A stretch of DNA of 64,000 nucleotides from Galeopsis tetrahit (GCA_963675135.1 OY776131.1:32449381-32513380), one strand, 5' to 3'; counted from the first letter of the stretch, positions 42,732 to 56,229 are shown. Numbers and translations: made by a program. Notes: generated by a model from the letters alone, not told the origin.

Positions 42732-44038
42732 GTGCTCCTGAAGAGAAAACTCGCGTGCACGCTTTTATGCACGGGCAGCTCGGCCGAGCCCCGTGCACGG
42801 CCGTGCTCCACCTGAAAACTTTACCTTCTCTCTCTTGACCTAGGGACACGTGCCAAACTTTTTGGGAAGGGTATTTAAGCTCCCATTTTCGTTTTTGCAA
42901 AAAAGGGAAGCCATTGGAGGCCACACAAGCTCCCTACACATCCAAATTTCATTATCTTGCTCGTTTTTAGCTCGTTTTTAGCTCGTTTTTCTTAATCTAG
43001 CCATAGAATTGAGTGAATTTTCTTAGTTTAATTGTTATTGGGGGTTGTAATTTCAATTTCAAGGAAGGATTGAAGACTCCATTGAAGCACTTTAAGGTTT
43101 TTGTCTACAATTTCATTCAAAGAGGTGATACCTTTACTTTTATTGAAGATTCTTGTGTTATTTATTATGGGTATGTTGAATTTCTCATTTGCTTTCCTTA
43201 ATTTCATTAAATTAGCCATGAGCTAAGCAAATTGGTGTTTGGGTGTTATAGAATTGTGATGGAATTAATGTTATAGCTTGATTTCAATTGTGGAATTCAT
43301 TGGTGGGATTTATTGGTTAGGTTTATGGGTTTTGAGAGATCATTTTACAAGAACTCAATTATTAGGTTGTATTAGAAGCATGATTAGTGCAACGAGAGTT
43401 GGTTAATCTTGACAATAGTATAATCGAAGGTTGGGAGTCGAGTGAATGTAGTTAATATTGGTTTATCGCAACGAGAGTTGGGTAAATTTCATTAGAACCC
43501 CATTTATCTCCATTAATTGCTTTAATTGACATTTAAGTGATTAGTGAGAAGACCATAGGAGCTTGGTTGTTAGTATTCAATTGGAAAAGCATAACAAGGG
43601 ATTAGTTTAGTTTAATTAGGTAGAGTCGAACCCCCTAGCCGTGTGATTACCCGTGTAAGAAAATTTCTATTCATCCTCTCGATCCTAGGTGCTTGCTCGA
43701 TTTATGCCTTAGCGATTGCTTCTACCAAATTCCATCCAATGAATTACACATAGACTTCGAATTTTAACATCGATTCCACACAAGGACGAACACCCGAACA
43801 CTACCTCTCCTCACTTGATTTCTATCGTATTTTTCTTAGTTATTTGCTTGTCATTTGTTAGTGTCATTTACAATTCCTTGCACAAAACATGGATTTCCAC
43901 TATATTCAAAAAACAACATACACACTAAGGCTACTTTCACATACTAGTCCCACGGATCGATAATTTAACAGGGCCTTGCTTTTATTACACGCGAACCTCT
44001 TATACTCGAGGGGAATGTGTTGCTAAAAACACGTGTCA
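42732..44038 (+). repeat. Truncated Athila LTR (end of U5)
   Basis: Same breakpoints as in U3 and U4, with a small extra duplication of TTTTTAGCTCG near 42965. Confidence 0.92.
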
Positions 44039-44402
44039 ATCTGGTTGTGTTTAGTGAGCTTAATATTTTTCTTTCATTTTAATAGATCATTGATATTTTA
44101 CGTAGTCGCATTTTTCTTTTTTAGTTAATGTAGTTGACATTTCCTTTCATCGACGGCAAATTAGTTATGTATAAAAAATATAAAAACTAATGTAAAGGCT
44201 ATTTTAGACGTTTGTCACTCAATTTCAATTTTATTCCACAATCCAAACATCTTGAGTATAAATTATCATATAAACTTAAAATTTCAATCCATTAATCCAA
44301 ACATGAATTTTAAATCATCTTTTTGAATTGTGAACAGTGCAATCCCACTAAATCATATCCTAACATTTCGATCATGTCTAGCAAACCAAACAAGCCCTAA
44401 GT

Positions 44403-44439
<37 letters not shown>

Positions 44440-44468
44440 CATTGTTTTATTGAATTCTTTAAATAGAA

Positions 44469-44714
44469 TTAATTTCCTGTACCAGGACTAGGACCTGACT
44501 CGGTAGGTTGAAAAGTATCCACGTTGTCTTTATTTAAATTGTGCAGCAGAACCTTTCTTACATGGATTTGAATTGGTCCAGCTTCCCCCACTACTATTTC
44601 AGAAGAAGTAGTAAACTTATTTATTTCTTTCTGCTGTTTTGCCTCGCTTGCAGTAATTGCAATTACAATTGTGAAAATAAGAAACATATGGAGACTTCTA
44701 AGGTTATAAGCCAT
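44469..44714 (-). CDS. CEP-like secreted peptide precursor, copy U6
   Basis: 81 residues ending TFQPTESGPSPGTGN. It has Val at residue 52 (as in U1) rather than Ala. No defect is seen. Confidence 0.75.
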   Translation of the reverse strand: MAYNLRSLHMFLIFTIVIAITASEAKQQKEINKFTTSSEIVVGEAGPIQIHVRKVLLHNLNKDNVDTFQPTESGPSPGTGN

Positions 44715-44775
44715 TGTAATAGAAATAATATACTAGACAGAGAGAAAGAAATGATATTTTACGTCTACCGTCTGT

Positions 44776-44784
44776 CTATTTATA
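44776..44784 (-). promoter_or_regulatory. TATA box of CEP-like gene U6
   Basis: TATAAATAG, minus strand, 15 bp from the CACTA-like terminus at 44800. Confidence 0.7.
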
Positions 44785-44799
44785 ATATTTGGAACCATG

Positions 44800-45019
44800 C
44801 ACTACAACAAAATGCATTTCTTGTAACGAATTTATTTGTAACCAACACTAAAATGGTTACAAAAAGTTGACTTATTTCTAACGAAATTAAATTTTCGTTA
44901 CAAAATGTTATATTTTAAATAACAATAAGTAATTGTCATTACAAATAAAAAATTCGGTTACGAATAGTAAATGACTTCAAAACATATGTAAATTAAAGAT
45001 AATTTTTTTTATCCTACCT
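44800..45019 (+). mobile_element. CACTA-like transposon end (U6), truncated
   Basis: Same terminus as in the other B units. Confidence 0.6.
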
Positions 45020-46372
45020 TAATTATCATTACACGCGCACACATATATTATTAGATGATGACGGTTTCGAAAGTATTTGCAGGATGTCGTTTCGTTGGCT
45101 TAAGGCACATTGGAAGATCAACAGATGGAACACGATCGATGACTGGCAGAGAGAACCAACATTACGCATTTGTGCTATTTCTTTTACTGTGTATTGACTC
45201 TGTTTTGCCAAGTTGATTATAAACCAACTGTGATTCAAGTTGATTTTGGCTTTTCTCAAAAAAAATCAGGCGCGCGCACACACATATATATATATATATA
45301 TTTATATTTATCTACAATATATATGTATATATATTACTATCAATTAAAAAAATATTTTTTCAAAAATAGATATAGATTTTTTATTTTCTTTATTCTATTA
45401 AAAGATGAAAAATAAAATGTTGTAGGGATATATATTATTTTATTTATAAAAAGATAATTATTAAAATACTTTCAACTTCAAATATAATTAGAATAAAAAC
45501 TATGAAAGTAGGACCTGCAAATTCTCATTAACAAATATAATATTAAGATAAAATACCATCAAATAGAGAAAGGCGGGTAAGTTTGGAGGGAACCATAAAT
45601 CTCCAATTCTAAATTCCTAAACTTACGCAAAAATTATCAACGGGCTAAATTCACATAAATCCCAAATTATAAATCCCTAAACTTTTGCAAAATATATCAA
45701 CCTCAATCTACAAGGCTAAAGCCTATAAAACTTACAGCTTTCACTTACGTAAATCCGTGATGGAAATGAAGGCTACTAGTTGTTATATTTTTTGAACCTT
45801 TTATTTATTTACATATAATTTTAAAGTTTAAGGGTCAGCTTGATTGATATTTATTTTGTTGAGTATCTAATAAAAAATATGATTACTCTAAATTCTGGAA
45901 TCATGATGTTAGACGGTGCACACAATTAAAAATTCAAATCAAATGGAATTATAAAGATTTAAAAAAATCTCGTTAAATATATTTTGTGGCTAGATTATAA
46001 ACATTATAATTAAATAAAATAAATTAGTATTTCTTCTATTTTGAAAAAGGTTATTTATATAATTTGCATCCAAATTAAAAATCTGACAAATTAGTAGACA
46101 TCTTTATATTCATTCATTTACAACGAAATAAGATTAGCTAAAATTAAATTAGCAAAAATAAAAAACGTGTATAAACTATTTCGTACATAAAATATACCGA
46201 TTTAAAACAAAAACCCCGTAAATCATTACTGGGTCAAATGAGTTTGACGTAAAAAAAAAATCTTATATACGCAAAATAGAAAACTCACTCTCATGTCTTA
46301 TGTTATTATATGAGTAAGTGTGTGTTACCACAAGGACAATTATGAAAATGATCTCAATTGTGCATATTTCAT

Positions 46373-47668
46373 GTGCTCCTGAAGAGAAAACTCGCGTGCA
46401 CGCTTTTATGCACGGGCAGCTCGGCAGAGCCCCGTGCACGACCGTGCTCCACCTGAAAACTTTACCTTCTCTCTCTTGAACTAGGGACACGTGTCAAGCT
46501 TTTTGGAAAGGGTATTTAAGCTCCCATTTTCGTTTTTGCAAAAAAGGGAAGCCATTGGAGGCCACACAAGCTCCCTACACATCCAAATTTCATTATCTTG
46601 CTCGTTTTTAGCTCGTTTTTCTTAATCTAGCCATAGAATTGAGTGAATTTTCTTAGTTTAATTGTTATTGGGGGTTGTAATTTCAATTTCAAGGAACGAT
46701 TGAAGACTCCATTGAAGCACTTTAAGGTTTTTGTCTACAATTTCATTCAAAGAGGTGATACCTTTACTTTTATTGAAGATTCTTGTGTTATTTATTATGG
46801 GTATGTTGAATTTCTCATTTGCTTTCCTTAATTTCATTAAATTAGCCATGAGCTAAGCAAATTTGTGTTTGGGTGTTATAGAATTGTGATGGAATTAATG
46901 TTATAGCTTGATTTCAATTGTGGAATTCATTGGTGGGATTTATTGGTTAGGTTTATGGGTTTTGAGAGATCATTTTACAAGAACTCAATTATTATGTTGT
47001 ATTAGAAGCATGATTAGTGCAACGAGAGTTGGTTAATCTTGACAATAGTATAATCGAGGGTTGGGAGTCGAGTGAATGTAGTTAATATTGGTTTATCGCA
47101 ACGAGAGTTGGGTAAATTTCATTAGAACCCCATTTATCTCCATTAATTGCTTTAATTGACATTTAAGTGATTAGTGAGAAGACCATAGGAGCTTGGTTGT
47201 TAGTATTCAAGTGGAAAAGCATAACTAGGGATTAGTTTAGTTTAATTAGGTAGAGTCGAACCCCCTAGCCGTGTGATTACCCCTGTAAGAAAACTTCTAT
47301 TCATCCTCTCGATCCTAGGTGCTTGCTCGATTTATGCCTTAGCGATTGCTTCTACCAAATTCCATCCAATGAATTACACATAGACTTCGAATTTTAACAT
47401 CGATTCCACACAAGGACGAACACCCGAACACTACCTCTCCTCACTTGATTTCTATCGTATTTTTCTTAGTTATTTGCTTGTCATTTGTTAGTGTCATTTA
47501 CAATTCCTTGCACAAAACATGGATTTCCACTATATTCAAAGAACAACATACACACTAAGGCTACTTTCACATACTAGTCCCACGGATCGATAATTTAACC
47601 GGGCCTTACATTTATTACACGCGAACCTCTTATACTCGAGGGGAATGTGTTGCTAAAAACACGTGTCA
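46373..47668 (+). repeat. Truncated Athila LTR (end of U6)
   Basis: The last of the four truncated LTRs; the unit beyond it (U7) is A-type. Private changes include CTCGGCAGAGC in the palindrome. Confidence 0.92.
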
Positions 47669-48032
47669 ATCTGGTTGTGTTTAGTGAGCTTAATATTTTT
47701 CTTTCATTTTAATAGATCATTGATATTTTACTTAATCGCGTTTTTCTTTTTTAGTTAATGTAGTTGACATTTCCTTTCATCGACGACAAATTAGTTATGT
47801 ATAAAAAATATAAAAACTAATGTAAAGGCTATTTTAGACGTTTGTCACTCAATTTCAATTTTATTCCACAATCCAAACATCTTGAGTATAAATTATCATA
47901 TAAACTTAAAATTTCAATCCATTAATCCAAACATGAATTTTAAATCATCTTTTTGAATTGTGAACAATGCAATCCCACTAAATCATATCCTAACATTTCG
48001 ATCCTGTCTAGCAAACCAAACAAGCCCTAAGT

Positions 48033-48069
<37 letters not shown>

Positions 48070-48116
48070 TTATTACTCATAAATTAACATTGTTTTATTG
48101 AATTCTTTAAATAGAA

Positions 48117-48362
48117 TTAATTTCCTGAACCAGGACTAGGACCTGACTCGGTAGGTTGAAAAGTATCCACGTTGTCTTTATTTAAATTGTGCAGCAGAAC
48201 CTTTCTTGCATGGATTTGAATTGGTCCAGCTTCCCCCACTACTATTTCAGAAGAAGTAGTAAACTTGTTTATTTCTTTTTGTTGTTTTGCCTCGCTTGCA
48301 GTAATTGCAATTACAATTGTGAAAATAAGAAACATATGGAGACTTCTAAGGTTATAAGCCAT
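48117..48362 (-). CDS. CEP-like secreted peptide precursor, copy U7
   Basis: 81 residues. The peptide is TFQPTESGPSPGSGN, with Ser in place of Thr at its position 13, a form shared only with U8-U10. Spacer residues are as in U5. Confidence 0.75.
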   Translation of the reverse strand: MAYNLRSLHMFLIFTIVIAITASEAKQQKEINKFTTSSEIVVGEAGPIQIHARKVLLHNLNKDNVDTFQPTESGPSPGSGN

Positions 48363-48423
48363 TGTAATAGAAATAATATACTAGACAGAGAGAAAGAAAT
48401 GATATTTTACGTCTACCGTCTGT

Positions 48424-48432
48424 CTATTTATA
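48424..48432 (-). promoter_or_regulatory. TATA box of CEP-like gene U7
   Basis: TATAAATAG, minus strand; the A-type upstream sequence follows. Confidence 0.7.
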
Positions 48433-48878
48433 ATATTTGGAACCATGTTTTTTTATTAAATATGTAATCGAATATGTTTGGGGGTCCTTTATCTCTACCA
48501 AATTTTATTTTATTTTATTCTATTAACTTTTAAATTTTAATTTTGATTGGTAACTTACATTTTATAAATTTTTTTAATCATGTGGGTTTTATCTCATATA
48601 CACACAAATGCACGTGGTGCACTCGGGTGTACTCAATTTTTTTTTTTTTTTGACTTTTTATCGCCAATTTTCTATTTCTTCGCTTTAGTTTTTTTTTTAA
48701 TTCCACTTGTTACCTATTTGTTCTATTACCTATTTTTCAATTCTATTTTATGCATTTTTTTTTAATTAAAACCCTTTATTTATTGTTATAGTTTTTTTTT
48801 CTTGTTTTTTTTAATTAAATAAATGGATTGAGAGAGTTTGAATTATGTACTTCAACCTTAAAAATTCAATATATCTAA

Positions 48879-49196
48879 AAATGGAAGTCAATATAACTAA
48901 AAAGTACAACACAGTATTATAAAAAAGTGCAAGTTAATATAACTGAAAAGTGCAACACAATATTACTAAAAAGTGTAAGTCAATATTACTGAAAAGTGCA
49001 ACACAATATTATAAAAAAGTGCAAGTTAGTATAATTGAAAAGTGCAACACAATATTTATATAAAGTGTAAGTTAATATAATTGAAAAATGTAATACAATA
49101 TTACTAAAAGGTGCAAGTCACATATTAACTGAAAAGTGTAAGTGTTTATAACTGAAAAGTGCAACACATTTTTTATTAAAAGGTGCAAGTGAGTAT
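48879..49196 (+). repeat. Minisatellite block, forward (U7)
   Basis: Same monomers as in U1. Confidence 0.85.
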
Positions 49197-49820
49197 AGAC
49201 ACTTACCAATTTTTATATAGGTAAACGTGACTTCACCTCCATTTTTTTAATAAATTAAATACATTTGGAGGAAAATAAATTATATGAAGTAATTAAAAAA
49301 ATATGTATCAATTAATAATTAATTAAATAAAAAATATATTAATAAACAATAAAAAACAATTATAACCTAATAATTAAAAATCATCTTCAATTTTTTATTA
49401 AATGGTCAAATTAAATAAAAATTATAAACAAATCTTCAATATGACGATAATTAAAAAAATTATGTAGAATTTGTTTGATAAGTGTTTAATAAAAAATGAA
49501 AAATATTGACTAAATCACTTTTACCTCTATAATAGGCCACACGATCAAAAAGTTTAAAAAAAAAGGTATAGGGTGAAAATTAAAATTTAAAAGTTGATAG
49601 GACCAAAATAAAAATGTGGTGAAGTTATAAGGATGAAAAAAAAAATCCCCCAATTAAATATTACAATTCGCTTATTTTATGTGTGGTTGAAGTTATGTAA
49701 ATTAGATTACATTTAATTAAATGCATTTGAAATTAATTATCTTAAATTATGTAATCTAAATTTTTTTTATATTGCATGTTAGGGGATTTTTTTTTAATGG
49801 ATGGACGTTAGTGGAATAAA

Positions 49821-50125
49821 ACTTTTCAATTATAGGAACTTACACTTTTCAGTTATAGTGACTATTACTTACATTTTAATGGATGGACCTTATAAAAAAA
49901 TTCATTTACTATTTAAGTTGTTGACATACTCACTTGTATTTTTTTAATAATATTGTGTTGAACTTTTCAGTTATAGGAACTTACACTTTTTCAGTTATAG
50001 TGACTTACATTTTTTATTAATATTTTGTTGCACTTTTTCTGTTATAATAATTTACATTTTTTATTAATATTGCATGTGTTGCATTTTTCCGTTGTAGTGA
50101 TTTACACTTTTTAGTAATATATGTC
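49821..50125 (-). repeat. Minisatellite block, inverted (U7)
   Basis: Reverse-complement monomers, as in U1. Confidence 0.8.
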
Positions 50126-51695
50126 CATTAATTATTTTTTACCAAATCAACATTCCTTAATTTTAAAATTTGTGATATAATTTTGTATTCTACATCATCA
50201 TCTTCAAATATAGGAGTATATCAAATCGTGGATCACATGACTAATAAAGATATTGCGTAATATAAAAATATGTTATTGTAATATAGTTGAAGTTTGATGA
50301 TTAATATAGTAAGGCTTAGTTTGGTTTGTTGGAAATGGGGAGATAGACTTTTTTTCCCAACTATTCTTACATTTGGTTTGGTTGATTTCAGCCCGGATTA
50401 CTTTTCCCCACTAAACTCAGCCTAACGTGATTAATGATCTAAGATGGGGGGCTGAGTTTATTTATCTAGATCACTCCCAATTTCAGTTTACATTGTTTAT
50501 TGTCCATATTATCCTTGAACTTATATAATTTCTGACTATTATACCCTCACTCTAATCTGTATTTACACAAGGCCACATAAATTTACAATGTGAACCTGAA
50601 TTCTCATTTCAATCGGGCATCGTCTTCTAACCTTTATAAACGAGAAGTTGAGAAGTGGCAATACATTAAATGCATGTTTACGTTTGTGGTAATTTAATTG
50701 TTTATTATATTTAATTTTGACAAGCTTGTCCCCACTGAGCTGTAGTTTGTTCACCCTTTTATTTTAACATTTTCATATTTAATGTGCTGATGGCGAGGAG
50801 GAGTGGTGGATAACAAAGTTATTATCATTTAATAAAACCAATTGAACTTGTTTAACTCTTTAATAATTATTTCATAAAATATTGAGATATGGTTCACTAG
50901 ATATTTTTAAATTCTTTCGAGTTGTTAATTATTATTTAAGCTTCTGCCAAATGTTATTATATATATTGAAGAAAATAAATTTTTGAGTTTCATTTCTTAT
51001 TTCAAAATTTTGGTATATGCCTTTTATTTTTATATCAACTATTTTCGTAAAATTTATTATTTTGGAAAATGGGGCGTGACACTTCCATTTACTTTTTTTA
51101 TTATTATATCCTTCCGCTCGCTCTCGCATTTTGAATGTGATTTTAGTTGAATTAAATTAATAATTAAGGGACTTGATTAGTTTAGAAAAAAAAATTGAGG
51201 TTATTTAATTTTGTAATTAAAATGAGAAAGGCTTAGTTAAGGTCGATTTTTGGTTTTTAAGTCTGGTACGTAAAAAATTTTTGATATGAACGGTTCAATC
51301 TTGTAATATGGATTATATTGAAACAAAGTCGATCTGGTTGTGTTTAGTGAGCTTAATATTTTTCTTTCATTTTAATAGATCATTGATATTTTACTTAGTC
51401 GCATTTTTCTTTTTTAGTTAATGTAGTTGACATTTCCTTTCATCGACGACAAATTAGTTATGTATAAAAAATATAAAAACTAATGTAAAGGGTATTTTAG
51501 ACGTTTGTCACTCAATTTCAATTTTATTCCACAATCCAAACATCTTGAGTATAAATTATCATATAAACTTGAAATTTCAATCCATTAATCTAAAAATGAA
51601 TTTTAAATCATCTTTTTGAATTGTGAACAGTGCAATCCCACTAAATCATATCCTAACATTTCGATCCTGTCTAGCAAACCAAACAAGCCCTAAGT

Positions 51696-51738
<43 letters not shown>

Positions 51739-51785
51739 TTATTACTCATAAATTAACATTGTTTTATTGAATTCTTTAAATAGAA

Positions 51786-52031
51786 TTAATTTCCTGAACC
51801 AGGACTAGGACCTGACTCGGTAGGTTGAAAAGTATCCACGTTGTCTTTATTTAAATTGTGCAGCAGAACCTTTCTTGCGTTGATTTGAATTGGTCCAGCT
51901 TCCCCCACTACTATTTCAGAAGAAGTAGTAAACTTGTTTATTTCTTTCTGTTGTTTTGCCTCGCTTGCAGTAATTGCAATTACAATTGTGAAAATAAGAA
52001 ACATATGGAGACTTCTAAGGTTATAAGCCAT
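51786..52031 (-). CDS. CEP-like secreted peptide precursor, copy U8
   Basis: 81 residues with the peptide TFQPTESGPSPGSGN. Residue 51 is Asn (His elsewhere). Same protein as U9. Confidence 0.75.
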   Translation of the reverse strand: MAYNLRSLHMFLIFTIVIAITASEAKQQKEINKFTTSSEIVVGEAGPIQINARKVLLHNLNKDNVDTFQPTESGPSPGSGN

Positions 52032-52092
52032 TGTAATAGAAATAATATACTAGACAGAGAGAAAGAAATGATATTTTACGTCTACCGTCTGT

Positions 52093-52101
52093 CTATTTAT
52101 A
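52093..52101 (-). promoter_or_regulatory. TATA box of CEP-like gene U8
   Basis: TATAAATAG, minus strand. Confidence 0.7.
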
Positions 52102-52540
52102 ATATTTGGAACCATGTTTTTTTATTAAATATGTAATCGAATATGTTTGGGGGTCCTTTATCTCTACCAAATTTTATTTTATTTTATTCTATTAACTTTT
52201 AAATTTTAATTTTGATTGGTAACTTACATTTTATAAACTTTTTTAATCATGTGGGTTTTATCTCATATACACACGAATGCACGTCGTGCACTCGGGTGTA
52301 CTCAATTTTTTTTTTGACTTTTTATCGCCAGTTTTCTATTTCTTCGCTTTAGTTTTTTTTTAATTCCACTTGTTACCTATTTGTTCTATTACCTATTTTT
52401 CAATTCTATTTTATGCTTTTTTTTAATTAAAACCCTTTATTTATTGTTATAGTTTTTTTTTTCTTGTTTTTTTTAATTAAATAAATGGATTGAGAGAGTT
52501 TGAATTATGTACTTCAACCTTAAAAATTCAATATATCTAA

Positions 52541-52876
52541 AAATTGTAAGTCAATATAACTAAAAAGTGCAACACATTATTATAAAAAAGTGCAACACAG
52601 TATTATAAAAAATTGCAAGTCAATATAACTGAAAAGTGCAACACAATATTACTAAAAAGTGTAAGTCAATATTACTGAAAAGTGCAACACAATATTATAA
52701 AAAAATGCAAGTTAGTATAATTGAAAAGTGCAACACAATATTTATAAAAAGTGTAAGTCAATATAATTGAAAAGAGTAATACAATATTACTAAAAGGTGC
52801 AAGTCACATATTAACTGAAAAGTGTAAGTGTTTATAACTGAAAAGTGCAACACATTTTTTATTAAAAGGTTCAAGT
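52541..52876 (+). repeat. Minisatellite block, forward (U8)
   Basis: Same monomers as U1, with one extra GTGCAACACA monomer near the start. Confidence 0.85.
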
Positions 52877-53510
52877 GAGTATAGACACTTACCAATTTTT
52901 ATATAGGTAAACGTGATTTCACCTCCATTTTTTTAATAAATTAAATACATTGGGAGGAAAATAAATTATATGAAGTAATTAAAAAAATATGTATCAATTA
53001 ATACTTAATTAAATAAAAAATATATTATTAAACAATAAAAAACAATTATAACCTAATAATTAAAAATCATCTTCAATTTTTTATTAAATGGTCAAATTAA
53101 ATAAAAATTATAAATAAATCTTCAATATGACGATAATTAAAAAAAATAGGTAGAATTTGTTTTATAAGTGTTTAATAAAAAATGAAAAATATAGACTAAA
53201 TCACTTTTACCTCTATAATAGGTCACACGATCAAAAAGTTGAAAAAAAAAAGGTATAGGGTGAAAATTAAAATTTAAAAGTTGATAGGACCAAAATAAAA
53301 ATGTGGTGAAGTTATAAGGATGAAAAAAAAATTCCCCCAATTAAATATTACAATTCGTTTAATTTATGTGTGGTTGAAGTTATGTAAATTAGATTACATT
53401 TAATTAAATGCATTTGAAATTAATTATCTTAAATTATGTAATCTAATTTTTTTTTATATTGCATGTTAGGGGATTTTTTTTTTTAATGGATGGACGTTAG
53501 TGGAATAAAA

Positions 53511-53815
53511 CTTTTCAATTATAGGAACTTACACTTTTCAGTTATAGTGACTATGACTTACATTTTAATGGATGGACCTTATAAAAAAATTCATTTACTA
53601 TTTAAGTTGTTGACATACTCACTTGTATTTTTTTAATAATATTGTGTTGCACTTTTCAGTTATAGGAACTTACACTTTTTCAGTTATAGTGACTTACATT
53701 TTTTATTAATATTGTGTTGCACTTTTTATGTTATAATGATTTACATTTTTTATTAATATTGCATGTGTTGCATTTTTCCGTTGTAGTGATTTACACTTTT
53801 TAGTAATATATGTCC
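53511..53815 (-). repeat. Minisatellite block, inverted (U8)
   Basis: Reverse-complement monomers. Confidence 0.8.
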
Positions 53816-55388
53816 ATTAATTATTTTTTACCAAATCAACATTCCTTAATTTTAAAATTTGTGATATAATTTTGTATTCTACATCATCATCTTCAAATAT
53901 AGTAGTATATCAAATCGTGGATCACATGACTAATAAAGATATTGCGTAATATAAAAATATGTTATTGTAATATAGTTGAAGTTTGATGATTAATATAGTA
54001 AGGCTTAGTTTGGTTTGTTGGAAATGGGGAGATAGACTTTTTTTTCCCAACTATTCTTACATTTGGTTTGGTTGATTTCAGCCCGAATTACTTTTCCCCA
54101 CTAAACCCAGCCTAACGTGATTACTGATCCAAGGTGGGGGGGCTGAGTTTATTTATCTAGCTCACTCCCAATTTCAGTTTACATTGTTTATTGTCCATAT
54201 TATCCTTGAACTTATATAATTTCTGACTATTATACCCTCACTCTAATCTGTATTTACACAAGGCCACATAAATTTACAATGGGAACCTTAATTTTTATTT
54301 AAATCGGGCATCGTCTTCTGACCTTTATAAACGAGAAGTTGAGAAGTGGCAATACATTAAATGCATGTTTACGTTTGTGGTAATTTAATTGTTTATTATA
54401 TTTAATTTTTACAAGCTTGTCCCCACTGAGCTGTAGTTTGTTCACCCTTTTATTTTAACATTTTCATATTTAATGAGCTGATAGCGAGGAGGAGTGGTGG
54501 ATAACAAAGTTATTATCATTTAATAAAACCAATTGAGCTTGTTTAACTCTTTAATAATTATTTCATAAAATATTGAGATATGGTTCACTAGATATTTTTA
54601 AATTCTTTCGAGTTGTTAATTATTATTTAAGCTTCTGCCAAATGTTATTATATATATTGAAGAAAATAAATTTGTGAGTTTCATTTCTTATTTCAAAATT
54701 TTGGTATATGCCTTTTATTTTTATATCAACAACTATTTTCGTAAAATTTATTATTTTGGAAATTGGGGCGTGACACTTCCATTTACTTTTTTTATTATTA
54801 TATCCTCCCGCTCGCTCTCGCATTTTGAATGTGATTTTAGTTGAATTAAATTAATAATTAAAGGACTTGATTAGTTTAGAAAAAAAATTGAGGTTATTTA
54901 ATTTTATAATTAAAATGAGAAAGGCTTAGTTAAGGTCGATTTTTGGTTTTGAAGTTTGGTACGTAAAAAAAAATTGATATGAACGGTTCAATCTTGTAAT
55001 ATGGATTATATTGAAACAAAGTCGATTTGTTTGTGTTTAGTGAGCTTAATATTTTTCTTTCATTTTAATAGATCATTGATATTTTACTTAGTCACATTTT
55101 TCTTTTTTAGTTAATGTAGTTGACATTTCCTTTCATCGACGGCAAATTAGTTATGTATAAAAAATTTAAAAACTAATGTAAAGGGTATTTTAGACGTTTG
55201 TCACTCAATTTCAATTTTATTCCACAATCCAAACATCTTGAGTATAAATTATCATATAAACTTAAAATTTCAATCCATTAATACAAACATGAATTTTAAA
55301 TCATCTTTTTGAATTGTGAACAGTGCAATCCCACTAAATCATATCCTAACATTTCGATCCTGTCTAGCAAACCAAACAAGCCCTAAGT

Positions 55389-55427
<39 letters not shown>

Positions 55428-55474
55428 TTATTACTCATAAATTAACATTGTTTTATTGAATTCTTTAAATAGAA

Positions 55475-55720
55475 TTAATTTCCTGAACCAGGACTAGGAC
55501 CTGACTCGGTAGGTTGAAAAGTATCCACGTTGTCTTTATTTAAATTGTGCAGCAGAACCTTTCTTGCGTTGATTTGAATTGGTCCAGCTTCCCCCACTAC
55601 TATTTCAGAAGAAGTAGTAAACTTGTTTATTTCTTTCTGTTGTTTTGCCTCGCTTGCAGTAATTGCAATTACAATTGTGAAAATAAGAAACATATGGAGA
55701 CTTCTAAGGTTATAAGCCAT
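55475..55720 (-). CDS. CEP-like secreted peptide precursor, copy U9
   Basis: 81 residues, identical to the U8 product. The coding sequence is exactly 3,689 bp from that of U8. Confidence 0.75.
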   Translation of the reverse strand: MAYNLRSLHMFLIFTIVIAITASEAKQQKEINKFTTSSEIVVGEAGPIQINARKVLLHNLNKDNVDTFQPTESGPSPGSGN

Positions 55721-55781
55721 TGTAATAGAAATAATATACTAGACAGAGAGAAAGAAATGATATTTTACGTCTACCGTCTGT

Positions 55782-55790
55782 CTATTTATA
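55782..55790 (-). promoter_or_regulatory. TATA box of CEP-like gene U9
   Basis: TATAAATAG, minus strand. Confidence 0.7.
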
Positions 55791-56229
55791 ATATTTGGAA
55801 CCATGTTTTTTTATTAAATATGTAATCGAATATGTTTGGGGGTCCTTTATCTCTACCAAATTTTATTTTATTTTATTCTATTAACTTTTAAATTTTAATT
55901 TTGATTGGTAACTTACATTTTATAAACTTTTTTAATCATGTGGGTTTTATCTCATATACACACGAATGCACGTCGTGCACTCGGGTGTACTCAATTTTTT
56001 TTTTGACTTTTTATCGCCAGTTTTCTATTTCTTCGCTTTAGTTTTTTTTTAATTCCACTTGTTACCTATTTGTTCTATTACCTATTTTTCAATTCTATTT
56101 TATGCTTTTTTTTAATTAAAACCCTTTATTTATTGTTATAGTTTTTTTTTTCTTGTTTTTTTTAATTAAATAAATGGATTGAGAGAGTTTGAATTATGTA
56201 CTTCAACCTTAAAAATTCAATATATCTAA

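Larger units (their letters stand above)
27397..44038. repeat. Tandem array unit U5 (B-type) with nested insertions
   Basis: The unit's own sequence is 27397-29042 plus 41998-44038 (about 3.69 kb). The rest is the Mutator-like element and the Copia inside it. (AT)n lies at about 27764-27789 and 42115-42131. Confidence 0.9.
44039..47668. repeat. Tandem array unit U6 (B-type)
   Basis: The last B unit, with (AT)n at about 44405-44438. A small deletion removes the TCTTATTACTCATAAATTA that normally follows the AT tract. The filler at 45020-46372 contains no recognisable gene. Confidence 0.9.
47669..51178. repeat. Tandem array unit U7 (A-type, LTR-flanked)
   Basis: It begins at the LTR junction with ATCTGGTTG like a B unit but has the A-type upstream region, so it is the hybrid at the right border of the B amplification. 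(AT)n lies at about 48037-48066. 49200-49820 and 50130-51178 are AT-rich without a supported gene. Confidence 0.88.
51179..54872. repeat. Tandem array unit U8 (A-type)
   Basis: A complete 3.69-kb unit with intact CEP-like gene and both minisatellite blocks. (AT)n lies at about 51700-51736. Outside the gene no coding sequence is supported. From the AT tract rightward no difference from U9 was noticed. Confidence 0.92.
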
